Shown here: one piece after another, positions 1-6,942 of the stretch | Numbering within the stretch: position 1 is the stretch's first letter | How the letters are laid out: the number at the start of each line of letters is the position of its first letter | Source: an uncultured Sutterella sp. | GTDB taxonomy: Bacteria > Pseudomonadota > Gammaproteobacteria > Burkholderiales > Burkholderiaceae_F | Length of the DNA: 11,054 nt | Direction of reading: 5' to 3' | Assembly (NCBI GenBank): GCA_900764215.1 | Contig: CAAFNI010000332.1 | Coordinates: 1-11,054, forward strand | Notes under the pieces: generated by a model | Databases searched by the model: none | Seen by the model: the letters and a program-made list of their open reading frames with translations, nothing else | Told to the model about the DNA's origin: nothing | Made by a program: the position numbers and the translations under genes

Positions 1-269
1 CAGGCGTGACCGTCACCTTCGGCATCACCGACACGGCCAAGATCGTCCCCGTCCAGTACAAGGGAATCCTGCCGGACCTCTTCGCGGAAGGGCAGGGCGT
101 CGTGGCCCAGGGCAAGCTCGACGAGCAGGGCGTCTTCTGCGCGTCCGAAGTGCTCGCCAAGCATGACGAGAACTACATGCCGCCCGAGGCCGCCAAGGCG
201 CTTGAGGACGCTCACAAGGCGGGCGTCGCCAAGAAGCAGGCCGAGCAGGCTCAGGCCGCCAAGTCCTGA
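1..269 (+). CDS. ccmE: Cytochrome c maturation heme chaperone CcmE (C-terminal part)
   Basis: This is the 3' part of ccmE, read in frame from base 3; its start lies upstream of the window. CcmE is a membrane-anchored periplasmic chaperone. It binds heme covalently through a histidine after CcmABCD action and hands it to CcmF/CcmH. The visible part begins in the OB-fold barrel, with the family motif GILPDLFAEGQGVVAQGKL. It then shows LAKHDENYMPPE, which contains the heme-linking His and the Tyr four residues later. After that comes the usual flexible, Ala/Lys-rich tail, ending in TGA at 267-269. A GTG at base 6 is an internal Val, not a start. Its place directly before ccmF is the normal operon order. 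Identification is from the HDENY motif and context and is close to certain; the N-terminal anchor cannot be checked. Confidence 0.94.
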   Translation, partial: GVTVTFGITDTAKIVPVQYKGILPDLFAEGQGVVAQGKLDEQGVFCASEVLAKHDENYMPPEAAKALEDAHKAGVAKKQAEQAQAAKS

Positions 270-325
270 GGGGCTCCGAAGCGCTGAATCCGACGCGGCA
301 TTGATTTTTACCGAGCCGGGCGTGA

Positions 326-358
326 CCGCCCGCCGGCCCCGGAGGGCCGGCAAGGCGG
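326..358 (+). other. GC-rich stem-loop in the ccmE-ccmF spacer
   Basis: GCCGGCCC (332-339) and GGGCCGGC (344-351) form a perfect 8-bp stem around a CGGA loop. CCGCC (326-330) and GGCGG (354-358) extend it past a small internal loop. No T-run follows, so it is not a classical intrinsic terminator. It lies in the only long gap (157 nt) of this otherwise packed operon. It could be an RNA-stability or processing element, a partial attenuator, or simply a product of high GC. Confidence 0.5.
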
Positions 359-415
359 CCATGCCCTTGCTTGCATATAGAGAAGGCGGAAGTCATCCGT
401 CCCCACACACAAACC

Positions 416-420
416 GGAGA
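416..420 (+). promoter_or_regulatory. Shine-Dalgarno that sets the ccmF start
   Basis: GGAGA lies 6 nt before the GTG at 427. It supports the GTG over the in-frame ATG at 361, which would add 22 residues unlike CcmF and has no well-spaced ribosome binding site. Confidence 0.75.
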
Positions 421-426
421 AAACAA

Positions 427-2385
427 GTGATTCCAGAAATCGGTCACTTCGCACTGATCCTGTGCCTTGCGTTGAGCATCGTCCAGGGCGTGCTCCCGCT
501 CGTCGGCGCGGCCAAGGGCAACCGCGCGCTGATGGCGGTCGCCCGCCCCGCCGCTGCCGCCAACGCGTTCTTCGGCACGGTGGCCATCGGCTGCCTTGCC
601 TATTCGTTCTACCTGTCGGACTTCACCGTCCTCAACGTGGCGAACAACTCCAATTCCCTCCTGCCCTGGTACTACAAGGTGGCGGCGACCTGGGGCTCCC
701 ACGAAGGCTCCATCCTCTTCTGGACGGTGACGCTCGGATGGTGGGGCGCCGCGGTCGCGTTCTGCGCCCGCCGCCTGCCCGCCGAGATGGTCGCCCGCGT
801 GACGGGCGTTCTCGGCCTCGTCGGCATGGGCTTTCTCCTCTTCATGCTGCTCACCTCCAACCCGTTCCTTCGCCTCTTCCCGGCGCCGGCCGAAGGCGCG
901 GACCTCAATCCGCTCCTGCAGGACCCGGGCATGGTCTTCCATCCGCCGCTCCTCTATCTGGGCTACGTGGGCTTCGCCGTGCCGTTCGCCTTTGCGATCG
1001 CCGCGCTCATCTCGGGCCGGCTCGACGCGGCCTGGGCGCGCTGGATGCGCCCCTGGACGACGGCCGCCTGGGTTCTCCTCACGCTCGGCATTGCGCTCGG
1101 CTCCTACTGGGCCTACTATGAACTCGGCTGGGGCGGCTGGTGGTTCTGGGACCCGGTGGAGAACTCCTCCTTCATGCCGTGGCTCACGGGCACCGCGCTC
1201 ATTCACTCGCTCGCCGTCACCGAAAAGCGCGGCTGCTTCCGCATCTGGACGGTGCTGCTCGCGATTCTGACGTTCTCGCTTTCGCTTCTGGGCACCTTCC
1301 TCGTGCGCTCGGGCGTGCTCACCTCGGTGCACGCCTTCGCGACCGACCCCGAACGCGGCCTCTTCATTCTCGCCTTCCTCATCATCGTCATCGGGCTGTC
1401 CTTCCTGCTCTTTGCGTGGCGCGCTCCGACGGTGGGGCTCGGCGGCAACTTCTCGCTCATCTCCCGCGAGTCGATGCTGCTCGTCAACAACGTGCTGCTC
1501 GTCGTGGCCATGGGCGCCGTGCTCCTCGGCACGCTTTATCCGCTCTTCCTTGACGCGCTCAACGCGGGCAAGATCTCCGTGGGTCCCCCGTACTTCGACG
1601 CCGTCTTCGGTCCGCTGATGCTGCCCTGCGTCTTTCTGATGGGCGTGGGTCCGCTCGCGCGCTGGAAGGACGCCGATCCCAAGCAGCTCGCGCGCGAGCT
1701 CGCCTGGTGCCTCGTTGCGGCCATCGTTGCGGGCGCGGCCATTCCGCTCCTCATGGGCGAGTTCGGCCACTGGGTCTTCCTCGGCTGCACGTCCGCGATG
1801 TTCGTCTTCTTCGCCGTGATCCAGACCTTCCGCCATCAGATCCGCAACCAGCCCGGCAGCGTCGCCGCCCGCCTGCTGCGCCAGCCGCGCGCCTTCTGGG
1901 GCATGCAGCTCGCGCACATCGGCGTCGCCGTCTTCATCATCGGCGTGGCGCTCGTCAAGGGCTACCAGTCCGAGCGCGACGTGCGCATGTACGTGGGCGA
2001 AACGGTGACGGTCGCGGGCTACACCTTCACGTTCAACGGCGTCGAAACCGTCCGCGGCCCGAACTACACGGCCGACCGCGGCGACTTCACGCTCTCCGTG
2101 GGCGACAAGGAGCTTCAGCACCTCTATCCCGAAAAGCGCAAGTACTACAGCTCCAACTCGATGCCGATGACCGAATCCGCCATCCGGCACTCGATCACGG
2201 GCGACGTGTACGTGAGCCTCGGCACGCCCACGAGCGACGGCGGCTGGGTTGTGCGCGCCTACTACAAGCCGTACGTCACGTGGATCTGGTGGGGCTGCAT
2301 CATCATGGCCGCCGCGGGCCTCTGGGCCGCGTCCGACCGGCGCTACCGCCGCCGCAAGCAGAAGAACGAAGCTCACGGAGAATAA
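427..2385 (+). CDS. ccmF: Cytochrome c heme lyase subunit CcmF
   Basis: CcmF is the polytopic inner-membrane core of the System I heme ligase. It takes heme from holo-CcmE and, with CcmH (and CcmI), attaches it to the CXXCH motif of apocytochrome c on the periplasmic side. The protein is 652 aa, usual for the family, and begins at a GTG with the typical N-terminus IPEIGHFALIL. The WWD heme-handling motif, WGGWWFWDPVEN, is at residues 235-246. Four histidines sit where the heme-ligand histidines are expected: H172 (FHPPLLYLGY), H260 (ALIHSLAV), H302 (TSVHAFATDP) and H497 (QLAHIGVAV). A large periplasmic loop follows, containing MPMTESAIRHSITGDVYVSLG-like sequence typical of CcmF, then a last membrane helix. 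The gene ends 3 nt before ccmG. Nothing is missing or broken. Confidence 0.96.
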   Translation: MIPEIGHFALILCLALSIVQGVLPLVGAAKGNRALMAVARPAAAANAFFGTVAIGCLAYSFYLSDFTVLNVANNSNSLLPWYYKVAATWGSHEGSILFWTVTLGWWGAAVAFCARRLPAEMVARVTGVLGLVGMGFLLFMLLTSNPFLRLFPAPAEGADLNPLLQDPGMVFHPPLLYLGYVGFAVPFAFAIAALISGRLDAAWARWMRPWTTAAWVLLTLGIALGSYWAYYELGWGGWWFWDPVENSSFMPWLTGTALIHSLAVTEKRGCFRIWTVLLAILTFSLSLLGTFLVRSGVLTSVHAFATDPERGLFILAFLIIVIGLSFLLFAWRAPTVGLGGNFSLISRESMLLVNNVLLVVAMGAVLLGTLYPLFLDALNAGKISVGPPYFDAVFGPLMLPCVFLMGVGPLARWKDADPKQLARELAWCLVAAIVAGAAIPLLMGEFGHWVFLGCTSAMFVFFAVIQTFRHQIRNQPGSVAARLLRQPRAFWGMQLAHIGVAVFIIGVALVKGYQSERDVRMYVGETVTVAGYTFTFNGVETVRGPNYTADRGDFTLSVGDKELQHLYPEKRKYYSSNSMPMTESAIRHSITGDVYVSLGTPTSDGGWVVRAYYKPYVTWIWWGCIIMAAAGLWAASDRRYRRRKQKNEAHGE

Positions 2386-2388
2386 GTC

Positions 2389-2928
2389 ATGAGCAAGTCT
2401 CTCAAGTATCTGATTCCCTTCGGAATCTTCATCGTCCTCGCGGGCTTCCTCTTCAAGGGGCTCTACATGGATCCGCGTCAGCTCCCGAGCGTGCTCATCA
2501 ACAAGCCGATGCCGCAGTGGGCGCTTCCGACGCTCTTCGACAGCACGAAGACGCTCTCGACCGAAGAGATGAAGGGCAAGGTCTGGATGCTCAACGTCTG
2601 GGCCACCTGGTGCATTCCCTGCAAGCAGGAGCATCCCTACATGGTCAAGCTCAAGAAGGACGGCCTCAAGACCCCGATCGTGGGCTTCGTCTACAAGGAC
2701 AACCCCGGCGCCGCGCTCAACATGCTTCGCCAGCAGGGCAATCCCTACGACATGGTCGTCTTTGAAGTGAAGAACCAGGTGGGGCTCGACCTCGGCGTCA
2801 CGGGCGTGCCGGAAACCTTCGTCATCGACAAGAAGGGCGTCATCCGCGCCAAGGTGAGCTACCCGCTCGATCCGCAGATCTGGAACGAGCAGCTCAAGCC
2901 CCTCATCAAGCAGCTGGAGGCCGAATGA
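2389..2928 (+). CDS. ccmG: Thiol:disulfide interchange protein CcmG (DsbE)
   Basis: A membrane-anchored thioredoxin-fold reductase of 179 aa. In System I, CcmG receives electrons from CcmD/DsbD-type membrane proteins (chiefly the DsbD/CcdA family) and reduces the apocytochrome c or CcmH disulfide so that heme can attach. Residues about 8-25 form one N-terminal membrane helix that acts as an uncleaved anchor. The active site is WCIPC within NVWATWCIPCKQE, with catalytic cysteines C75 and C78. The substrate-side loop GVTGVPETFVID places the cis-proline at P141; the GVPET form is characteristic of CcmG rather than general thioredoxins. A GGAG ribosome binding site (2377-2380) overlaps the end of ccmF. 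The stop overlaps the ccmH start (ATGA), which suggests translational coupling. No DsbD or CcdA gene is in the window. Confidence 0.95.
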   Translation: MSKSLKYLIPFGIFIVLAGFLFKGLYMDPRQLPSVLINKPMPQWALPTLFDSTKTLSTEEMKGKVWMLNVWATWCIPCKQEHPYMVKLKKDGLKTPIVGFVYKDNPGAALNMLRQQGNPYDMVVFEVKNQVGLDLGVTGVPETFVIDKKGVIRAKVSYPLDPQIWNEQLKPLIKQLEAE

Positions 2929-3416
2929 TGAAGTCCGTCAAGCTTAAGTCCGTCAAGCTCATCGGCGCCGCCCTTGCGGCCTGCGCGCTGATGGCCGGCA
3001 CGGCCTTCGCAGCGCCGCGCGAAGCCTTTGATCCGATCGCGCACCAGCGCGTGGTCGAGGTCTCCGAGCAGCTGCGCTGCCTCGTCTGCCAGAATCAGTC
3101 CATCGCCGACTCGAACGCCGAGCTCGCCGTCGACCTGCGCAATCAGGTGATCGAGCAGGTCAAGGCCGGCAAGACCAACAAGGAGATCGTCGACTACATG
3201 GTCGAGCGCTACGGCGACTTCGTGCTCTACAAGCCGCCCTTCAAGGCCAACACGATCATTCTCTGGCTCGGCCCCGTCGCGCTCTTCCTCGTGGGCCTCG
3301 CGGCGTTCTACCTCAATCTGCGCCGCCGCAAGTCGGCCGTCGCCCAAACCGTCCGTCCGCTCACCGCCGAGGAAAAGGCTCGTGCGGACAAGCTCCTCGC
3401 GGGCGACAAGGAGTAA
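2925..3416 (+). CDS. ccmH: Cytochrome c maturation thiol protein CcmH
   Basis: CcmH is the small redox subunit of the heme ligase; its dithiol works with CcmG on the apocytochrome CXXCH cysteines. The 163-aa protein has a signal peptide (about 1-29, cleavage near AFA-AP), then the diagnostic motif LRCLVCQNQSIADSNA with C52 and C55. Further conserved blocks are MVERYGDFVLYKPPF and one membrane helix at about 110-130, followed by RRRK on the cytoplasmic side. It is the short form: the TPR part found fused to E. coli CcmH is the separate ccmI next door. Two adjacent ATGs are possible (2925 and 2928); the first forms the ATGA overlap with ccmG. The N-terminus carries a duplicated KSVKL caused by a 15-bp DNA repeat. 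Confidence 0.95.
   Translation: MMKSVKLKSVKLIGAALAACALMAGTAFAAPREAFDPIAHQRVVEVSEQLRCLVCQNQSIADSNAELAVDLRNQVIEQVKAGKTNKEIVDYMVERYGDFVLYKPPFKANTIILWLGPVALFLVGLAAFYLNLRRRKSAVAQTVRPLTAEEKARADKLLAGDKE
2931..2960 (+). repeat. 15-bp tandem duplication in the ccmH signal peptide
   Basis: AAGTCCGTCAAGCTT (2931-2945) is followed directly by AAGTCCGTCAAGCTC (2946-2960), differing only in the last base. It encodes KSVKL twice in the positively charged n-region of the signal peptide. The repeat is in frame and looks like a recent slippage duplication. It lengthens the n-region without disturbing the hydrophobic core. Confidence 0.85.
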
Positions 3417-3419
3417 CCG

Positions 3420-4706
3420 ATGCTGACCACCTTCATCATCATCTGCGTCGTTTTCTGCCTCATCGCGATGGCCGCCGTTGCGCTGCCGCTCTGGTTCGGC
3501 GGCCGCAGGACGGCTGACGCCGAGGACCGCCATGAAACGATTCTCGGCATTCTGCGCCAGCAGGCCGAGGACCTTGAAAAGGACCGCAAGGCCGGCCGCA
3601 TCGATCTTGACGAGTACGAGGAGTCCCGCCTCGAACTCGAGCGCCGCGTGCTTGAGGAAACCGCGCGCGACACTGACGCCGAGGTCAAGGACCAGTCGAA
3701 GGTCGCAAAGATCATCGCCGTCGCGCTCGCCGTCGTGATTCCGGCCTCCGCCGTCTTCGGCTATCTTGCGCTCGGCCGCTACAACGCGATGGATCCGGCC
3801 TTCCTCGAGTCCGTCCAGAACCAGCAGCGCCAGATGCAGGGCCACAGCCAGTCCGACATGATGGCCGCCATCGAGCGACTTCAGACTCGTCTGAAGGAGA
3901 CGCCCGACGACGCCCAGACTTGGTACATGCTCGCGCGCACGCTCTCCAACGTGGGCCGCTTCGCCGAGGCGCTTGAGGCATTCCGCGAGGTTGACCGTCT
4001 GGTGCCGAACAACGCCGACATCATCGCCGACATGGCCGACATGACGGCTGCCGCGAACAACAAGGTGATCACGGACGAGGCCCGCGCGCTTTTGCAGCGT
4101 GCGCTCAAGATCGATCCGGGCCAGTGGAAGGCGCTTGCGCTTCTGGCCATCGACGCCTGGGATCACGAGAAGTACGCTGAGGCCGCCGACTACTGGGAAA
4201 AGCTTCTCGTCGTTCTTCCCGAGGATTTCGGTGACGCCGGGCAGATCCGCAACAACATCGATGAGGCCCGCCGCCTCGCCGGCATGGATCCCGCCGCGCG
4301 CCAGGCTGAGGCCGACGCCTTCAAGGGTGAAGCCGTTCCGACCGTCCAGGCCGCCGCGCCTTCCTTCGTCGCAGGACGCGTGACGCTCGACAAGGCCCTT
4401 GCCGACAAGGTCCAGCCTGAGGACACGGTCTTCATCTACGCGCGCCCGACCACGGGCTCGAAGATGCCCGTCGCCTTCATGCGCATCACGGCCAAGGAGC
4501 TGCCGTTCGACTTCAAGCTTACGAGCGACATGACGATGGCCATGGGCGCGACGACGCTCGCCGACGTGAAGGACGTGATCGTCGGAGCCCGCATCTCCCA
4601 TACGGGCAACTTCATGCCGCAGGCGGGCGACCTCGAAGGCGAAACCGCCGGCCCCGTGAAGACGGGCGCCGAAGGGATCGATCTCGTGATCGGGACCGTC
4701 CGCTGA
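3420..4706 (+). CDS. ccmI: Apocytochrome c chaperone CcmI (TPR protein)
   Basis: CcmI binds the C-terminus of apocytochrome c and delivers it to the CcmFH ligase. This 428-aa protein has the full CcmI layout. The first membrane helix is at about 3-24, followed by a charged cytoplasmic coiled-coil loop (about 35-93, rich in Glu, Arg and Lys). The second helix is at about 96-118. Then comes a periplasmic TPR region (about 145-290) with recognisable repeats such as DAQTWYMLARTLSNVGRFAEA and a later YAEAADYWEKLL. Residues about 316-428 form a C-terminal beta-rich domain beginning VAGRVTLDKALADKV, also typical of the family. AAGGAG (3408-3413) inside the end of ccmH serves as ribosome binding site, 6 nt from the ATG. 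This is the last gene of the ccm run and is followed by a terminator. Confidence 0.94.
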   Translation: MLTTFIIICVVFCLIAMAAVALPLWFGGRRTADAEDRHETILGILRQQAEDLEKDRKAGRIDLDEYEESRLELERRVLEETARDTDAEVKDQSKVAKIIAVALAVVIPASAVFGYLALGRYNAMDPAFLESVQNQQRQMQGHSQSDMMAAIERLQTRLKETPDDAQTWYMLARTLSNVGRFAEALEAFREVDRLVPNNADIIADMADMTAAANNKVITDEARALLQRALKIDPGQWKALALLAIDAWDHEKYAEAADYWEKLLVVLPEDFGDAGQIRNNIDEARRLAGMDPAARQAEADAFKGEAVPTVQAAAPSFVAGRVTLDKALADKVQPEDTVFIYARPTTGSKMPVAFMRITAKELPFDFKLTSDMTMAMGATTLADVKDVIVGARISHTGNFMPQAGDLEGETAGPVKTGAEGIDLVIGTVR

Positions 4707-4727
4707 TCTCCGGCGCCATGCCGTCCG

Positions 4728-4764
4728 GACCGCCGCATTCTTCGGAATGACGGCGGTCTTTTTT
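4728..4764 (+). terminator. Intrinsic terminator of the ccm operon
   Basis: GACCGCCG-CATTC (4728-4740) pairs with GAATG-CGGCGGTC (4745-4758), with one bulged A at 4750. The loop is TTCG, a very stable tetraloop, and six T residues follow (4759-4764). It begins 21 nt after the ccmI stop. This is the clearest terminator in the window and separates the ccm genes from rtcB. Confidence 0.93.
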
Positions 4765-4819
4765 ATTGTTCGGGTTTTCTCCTATGCGCGCAGAGCGCCT
4801 GCGACGTATATTCAAACCC

Positions 4820-4847
4820 TTGTTGCGAAAAAGGTGAAAAGTATCAA
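4820..4847 (+). promoter_or_regulatory. Possible sigma70-type promoter of rtcB
   Basis: TTGTTG (4820-4825) and TATCAA (4842-4847) are 16 bp apart, in an AT-rich stretch just after the ccm terminator. Both boxes are only partial matches. No sigma54-type GG/GC (-24/-12) element was seen, in contrast to the RtcR/sigma54-controlled rtc operon of E. coli. A separate promoter is needed here because of the terminator upstream; the exact boxes are a guess. Confidence 0.3.
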
Positions 4848-4880
4848 CTGAAACGAAAAACAAAAAATGGAGGTACCGCA

Positions 4881-6083
4881 ATGGCGGCCTTTTCCATCAT
4901 CGGACGCGAAGGCGGCGTCCCCGTTCACGTCTGGGCGAAGACGCTCGACGACAAGTCCCGTGAACAGCTTCTCAATACGGCCTCCCTGCCGTTTGTCTTT
5001 CATCACGTCGCGGCCATGCCCGACGTTCATGCCGGTCTCGGCGCCACGATCGGAAGCGTGATCGCCACAGAGGGCGCCGTCATTCCGAGCGCCGTCGGCG
5101 TCGACATCGGATGCGGCATGAGGCTCGCGCGCCTCAACTTCAGGAGAGACGACCTTGACGATCGAGCGGTCCGCGCGATCTACGAGGCGATTTTGCGCCA
5201 CGTGCCCGTGGGGATGACCGAGCGCAGGCCCGATGCCGTGCGCCATGACCGCACGGCGCCGTTCGAGGACGGCATGAAGAGCCTGCTCGAGCGCCGTCCC
5301 GAACTCCTCGACCGCATGATCAGCATGACCTGGCAGAGCCAGCTCGGCAGCTTGGGAGCGGGCAACCACTTCATCGAATTGACTTCCGACACTGACGGTG
5401 TCGTCCGCGTGATGCTCCATTCGGGCTCGCGGGGCGTGGGCAACGTCATGGCTTCCCGCTTCATCGGCATTGCGCGCACCAAGGCGTCCCGCTCGAAGCT
5501 GAAGCTTCCCGATCCGGCGCTCGCATGGTTTGAGGAAGGCACGGAGGACTTCAACGACTACATGGATGCCGTCCATTGGTCGCAGGCCTACGCCAAGGTC
5601 AACCGCGAGGTCATGATGGAGGACGTCATGGCCGCGGTGCGCGAGGTGATGCCCGGCGCAGAGGTCTCAGGCGAAGAGCCCGTTGTCGATTGCCATCACA
5701 ATTATGTTGCGCGCGAGACACATTACGGACGCGAAGTCTGGGTGACCCGAAAGGGCGCCGTGCATGCGGGCAAGGGGGAGCTCGGCATCATTCCGGGCAG
5801 CATGGGAGCCGCCTCCTATCTGGTGGAGGGCTTGGGGTCGGAGGAATCCTTCATGTCGTCCGCGCACGGCGCGGGCCGCACGATGAGCCGCACCGAAGCC
5901 AAGAAGGTCTTTACGGTGTCGGACCTCAAGCGCGAGACCGAAGGCGTCGTCTGCAGGCGGGATCCGGGCGTGCTCGACGAAATCCCGTCCGCCTACAAGC
6001 CGATCGACCAGGTGATGGCGCAGCAGGCCGATCTGGTGAAGCCGCTTGCGGTCTTCAAGCAGTTCCTCTGCGTCAAGGGCTGA
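4881..6083 (+). CDS. rtcB: RtcB-family RNA-splicing ligase
   Basis: RtcB joins RNA 2',3'-cyclic-phosphate or 3'-phosphate ends to 5'-OH ends. It uses GTP and Mn2+, and acts in RNA repair in the cytoplasm. The protein is 400 aa, close to E. coli RtcB. Family blocks appear in order: MPDVHAGLGATIGSVI, GVDIGCGMRLAR with D75 and C78, SLGAGNHFIEL with H163, LHSGSRGVGN with H180, CHHNYVARE with H272/H273, KGAVHAGKGELGIIPGSMG, and SSAHGAGRTMSR. H329 in the last block corresponds to the guanylated histidine. All expected metal ligands and the GMP acceptor are present, so it should be active. GGAGGT (4869-4874) lies 6 nt before the ATG, an excellent ribosome binding site. No rtcA, rtcR or archease gene adjoins it, so it stands alone. 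Its physiological RNA substrate cannot be told from here. Confidence 0.95.
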   Translation: MAAFSIIGREGGVPVHVWAKTLDDKSREQLLNTASLPFVFHHVAAMPDVHAGLGATIGSVIATEGAVIPSAVGVDIGCGMRLARLNFRRDDLDDRAVRAIYEAILRHVPVGMTERRPDAVRHDRTAPFEDGMKSLLERRPELLDRMISMTWQSQLGSLGAGNHFIELTSDTDGVVRVMLHSGSRGVGNVMASRFIGIARTKASRSKLKLPDPALAWFEEGTEDFNDYMDAVHWSQAYAKVNREVMMEDVMAAVREVMPGAEVSGEEPVVDCHHNYVARETHYGREVWVTRKGAVHAGKGELGIIPGSMGAASYLVEGLGSEESFMSSAHGAGRTMSRTEAKKVFTVSDLKRETEGVVCRRDPGVLDEIPSAYKPIDQVMAQQADLVKPLAVFKQFLCVKG

Positions 6084-6105
6084 TCGGACTGATTTTATAG
6101 AAACG

Positions 6106-6145
6106 GCATCGGGGCCCGGCGACGGAAGTCGTCGGGCCCCGATGC
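6106..6145. terminator. Large stem-loop after rtcB, probable two-way terminator
   Basis: An 18-bp stem with one G-T pair joins 6106-6123 and 6128-6145 around a GGAA loop, 22 nt after the rtcB stop. No good T-run follows on the + strand. On the - strand only a short TTT-C-T follows. It sits between the convergent rtcB and dsbI genes and is strong enough to halt or protect transcripts from both sides, but the tail is weak for a textbook terminator. Confidence 0.65.
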
Positions 6146-6157
6146 TTGAGAGGAAAA

Positions 6158-6238
6158 CCGGCGGGCGCCGGACCAGAGACGCCCGTCGGCTGTAGGGACG
6201 GTCAGACCGAACCGTCCCGGACCATGCTCGGATGGTCG
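6158..6238. other. Run of three smaller stem-loops before the dsbI 3' end
   Basis: Three further inverted repeats follow the large hairpin. CCGGC/GCCGG (6158-6171) has a 4-nt loop. GGGACGGT/ACCGTCCC (6195-6202 and 6211-6218) has an 8-nt loop. GACCAT/ATGGTC (6220-6225 and 6232-6237) has a 6-nt loop. None is followed by a T-run on either strand. They may stop or stabilise the dsbL-dsbI transcript coming from the right. Confidence 0.5.
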
Positions 6239-6260
6239 GGCGAAGACGCTGAACCGGGGC

Positions 6261-6929
6261 TCAGGCCTTCTTCATGGCGCACATGCCCCACGCGGCAAGG
6301 AGAACCAGAAGAAGTGCCGCGTAGCAGACGCAGGCGAGCATGCAGCATTCGGCCATGTCCATGAACTTCCACTGCGGGAAGAGGTACCAGCCGTCGCTTG
6401 CCTGATAGACCTCGATGAGCCAGCGCTGGAAGTCGCCGAGCTGGGCGCCGTCGGGCACGACGGGGGCGTCGTAGCCGCAGTCGCCCGTCTGCTTGAACCA
6501 GTCGGGGGCCCACTTGTCGAGCGGAAGGCCGAAATGATAGGTCGGCTCCGTCGAGCAGCCCTGCATGCCGAACATGGCCATCGGGTCGTCGGAATGGACG
6601 GCGTCGTGGATGGCCATGAGCTTCCACGAGCAGATCATCGTGTAGATGAGGCCGTAGAGGAAGATGCCGATGCCGGCGAGCTTCAGGAGGAGCTGCTTAG
6701 GGTTGACCGCAACCAGGAAGGCGCCGATCGCCATGACGATGTTGCCGTAGCGGATGTAGACGCACTGCTCGCAGGGCAGCATGTAGAGCCAGCCCTGAAA
6801 GAGGTAGTGGGCCAGGAGCACCAGCACGATGGAGGTCGCGCCGAAGAGGATCCACGGCTCGCGCGTTTCCTGCCAGTCGGCGAAGGCCGTCATCGGGCTC
6901 TTTCGGAAGCTTTCGCAGAATCCCTTCAT
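6261..6929 (-). CDS. dsbI: DsbB-family quinone-linked oxidase, DsbI type
   Basis: An inner-membrane protein that reoxidises its periplasmic partner, here presumably DsbL, and passes the electrons to quinone. The 222-aa length is well above classical DsbB (about 176) and fits DsbI. Membrane helices are near 27-45, 62-77, 82-104 and 192-217. The first periplasmic loop holds CEQC (C53, C56). R60, four residues after C56, matches the quinone-contacting Arg of DsbB. The second cysteine pair is C125 and C151, spaced 26 apart exactly as C104/C130 of E. coli DsbB. About 40 further loop residues before the last helix account for the extra length. The last helix is unusually Cys-rich (C195, C196, C200, C202). 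The start ATG at 6927-6929 has AGAGGT (6938-6943) 8 nt upstream, overlapping the dsbL stop, so the two genes are co-transcribed. Confidence 0.87.
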   Translation of the reverse strand: MKGFCESFRKSPMTAFADWQETREPWILFGATSIVLVLLAHYLFQGWLYMLPCEQCVYIRYGNIVMAIGAFLVAVNPKQLLLKLAGIGIFLYGLIYTMICSWKLMAIHDAVHSDDPMAMFGMQGCSTEPTYHFGLPLDKWAPDWFKQTGDCGYDAPVVPDGAQLGDFQRWLIEVYQASDGWYLFPQWKFMDMAECCMLACVCYAALLLVLLAAWGMCAMKKA

Positions 6930-6942
6930 TTTTCAGGACCTC

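Noticed and set aside
163..426. N-terminal extension of ccmF to an upstream start (163 or 361)
   Set aside because: The added residues are Arg/Pro-rich, overlap ccmE in the longest form, and do not look like CcmF. GGAGA plus GTG at 427 gives the standard N-terminus.
25..2634. Very long antisense open frame (869 codons) opposite ccmE-ccmG
   Set aside because: The encoded sequence is Arg/Glu/His-rich and low in complexity, with no recognisable domain. High-GC coding DNA commonly leaves the opposite strand open. The + strand proteins are unmistakable Ccm proteins.
2859..4601. Antisense open frame of 580 codons opposite ccmH-ccmI
   Set aside because: Same cause: a compositional shadow of real genes, with no family resemblance and no ribosome binding site of note.
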